Shown here in pieces: positions 12,048-13,311 of a stretch of DNA of 13,311 bases (position 1 is its first letter; the number at the start of each line of letters is the position of its first letter). A program made the position numbers and the translations under genes. Source of the DNA: Halovenus sp. (GTDB taxonomy: Archaea > Halobacteriota > Halobacteria > Halobacteriales > Haloarculaceae); the NCBI GenBank assembly GCA_003551945.1, contig PUNZ01000048.1, positions 1 to 13,311 of the forward strand, read 5' to 3'. The notes under the pieces are model-generated. The model made no database searches. It was not told the DNA's origin and worked only from the letters and a program-made list of their open reading frames with translations.

Positions 12048-13311
12048 CGCGATTTGATATCGACCGCGACCGCTTTGTTGGGTTATCTCCCTCGGAAGGT
12101 GATGACCCCGTTGTCATCCGCCTGGAAACGTCGATTACTGGCGATGTCGAACCGTTGGAAGCGTACGCGACGCTTTCGGGACGAGCTGAGTCGACCGATG
12201 GTGATTCGACCCACTCGGCCTATTCGTTTCTGCTCGAAAGCGCGGAGAAAGTCGCTTCAAGCGACCCGAACGGCGCGTTTGCGCCGACACACGAGGACCG
12301 ACACGCACGCTTTTCGTTCGTTGGGTACGACCCAAAAGCTGTTCTGACGGTCGAACCGGAGCAGACGAGCGTTTCCGTCCTGGATGAGCGCTATGCCGGT
12401 CTTATCGAGCCAAATGGCGGCGATACGGTCGACTCGCTGCGGGCTGCACTTCCTGACGTGCAGCTGTGTGGCTTCTCCGATGGCGCACGGCAACGACTTG
12501 ATGGCGGCCTCGTCGGCTTTCTCGCCTACGATGCCGTCTATGACCTCTGGCTCGATGAGGTTGGCCTTGACCGCCCGGACAGTCGGTATCCCGACGCGGA
12601 GTTCGTTTTGAACACCAAGACAGTGGCATTCGACCACGCAGCAGATGAACTATCCCTCGTCTGTACGCCAGTTTTGCGGCCAACTGACGATGCCGGCGCG
12701 CTGTATGACAGCCTCGTTTCCGAGGCCAACCGAGTGGAAGAACAACTTGCAACCACGCCTTCAGTGGAGACTGGTGGATTCACACAGGTTCGCGAAGAGG
12801 CTGGCCCACAGGACGTTTACGAGAGTGCAGTTGAGAAAGCAAAGGAGTACGTCTACAGCGGTGACATCTATCAGGGCGTCATCTCTCGAACCCGCGAACT
12901 GTACGGTGACGTTGATGTATTGGGCTTTTACGAAGCGCTTCGGGCAGTGAACCCCTCACCGTATATGTACATCCTTGCGCATGACGACCGAACCATTGTC
13001 GGGGCGAGTCCCGAAACCCTCATTTCCGTAAGCGACGGGCGAATCGTCTCAAACCCAATCGCTGGTACTTGCCCACGAGGAACCAGTCCGGTCGAGGACC
13101 GACGCCTTGCGGGTGAGATGCTGGCTGACGGGAAAGAACGGGCTGAGCATACGATGTTGGTTGACCTCGCCAGAAACGACGTCCGTCGAGTCGCAGAGCC
13201 CGGGAGCGTCCGCGTTGAGGAGTTCATGAACGTTCTGAAATATTCCCACGTTCAACATATCGAATCGACCGTAACCGGGACGCTCGCTGCGGATTGTGAC
13301 GCCTTCGATGC
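12044..13311 (+). CDS. trpE: Anthranilate synthase component I (partial, runs off the window)
   Basis: TrpE converts chorismate and ammonia to anthranilate, with ammonia supplied by TrpG. The frame is open from ATG 12044 to the last base (422 codons plus two bases), so only the C-terminal end is missing. The N-terminal regulatory domain has SFLLES (61-66), the segment that binds feedback tryptophan. The catalytic domain shows GDIYQGVISR (273-282), NPSPYMYIL (303-311), GASPETL (320-326), NPIAGTCPRG (337-346), AEHTMLVDLARNDV (367-380), and KYSHVQHIEST (399-409). Bacterial enzymes usually read PIAGTRPRG, so the Cys at 343 is a difference, possibly lineage-wide. It overlaps trpF by ATGA. trpG would be expected immediately downstream. 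Confidence 0.95.
   Translation, partial: MTRFDIDRDRFVGLSPSEGDDPVVIRLETSITGDVEPLEAYATLSGRAESTDGDSTHSAYSFLLESAEKVASSDPNGAFAPTHEDRHARFSFVGYDPKAVLTVEPEQTSVSVLDERYAGLIEPNGGDTVDSLRAALPDVQLCGFSDGARQRLDGGLVGFLAYDAVYDLWLDEVGLDRPDSRYPDAEFVLNTKTVAFDHAADELSLVCTPVLRPTDDAGALYDSLVSEANRVEEQLATTPSVETGGFTQVREEAGPQDVYESAVEKAKEYVYSGDIYQGVISRTRELYGDVDVLGFYEALRAVNPSPYMYILAHDDRTIVGASPETLISVSDGRIVSNPIAGTCPRGTSPVEDRRLAGEMLADGKERAEHTMLVDLARNDVRRVAEPGSVRVEEFMNVLKYSHVQHIESTVTGTLAADCDAFD

Noticed and set aside
12135..12752. Antisense frames over trpE
   Set aside because: They are shadows of trpE, whose own frame has all chorismate-binding motifs and stays open to the window end.

Overview
The window looks like chromosomal DNA from a haloarchaeon (class Halobacteria) of moderate G+C. 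The proteins are acidic (Asp/Glu-rich, Lys-poor). Many genes have an A/T-rich TATA-like element about 27 bp before the first ATG and no Shine-Dalgarno, which suggests leaderless transcripts. Several families are archaeal or haloarchaeal: CDP-archaeol synthase (carS), a HalOD1 output-domain protein, a DUF5807-like protein and the trpD-trpF-trpE gene order. No genus is assigned. No rRNA, tRNA, CRISPR array or intact insertion sequence was found.

The left edge (1-1667) is the least ordinary part. An open frame running in from outside the window carries an antisense tRNA-B-box-like string and lies between two copies of a 10-bp direct repeat. It is followed by two poorly characterised genes: a protein with an R-x4-H motif typical of HEPN domains (414-1040), and a small protein resembling the PD-(D/E)xK nuclease fold but lacking the usual lysine (1146-1667). 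Together they resemble cargo of a small accessory island, possibly defence- or toxin-related. This is inference.

The middle (1671-9888) is a string of mostly single-gene units. These are an NTF2-like protein divergent from an acetamidase/formamidase; a roughly 360-bp A/T-rich intergenic region with a palindrome and a candidate structured RNA; a small HalOD1 protein; a two-helix membrane protein divergent from an MFS transporter; carS (membrane lipid synthesis) divergent from a proline dehydrogenase; a saccharopine-dehydrogenase-like reductase; a compact FAD reductase without a CxxC; a DUF5807-like Cys-rich protein; and a SAM hydroxide adenosyltransferase. Several promoters overlap small inverted repeats that look like repressor operators.

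The right end (10020-13311) has a PRC-barrel protein followed by a tryptophan operon. trpD, trpF and trpE overlap by ATGA junctions and are probably translationally coupled. trpE runs off the window, and trpG would be expected next. The trp promoter has a TATA element flanked by two direct repeats exactly 20 bp apart.
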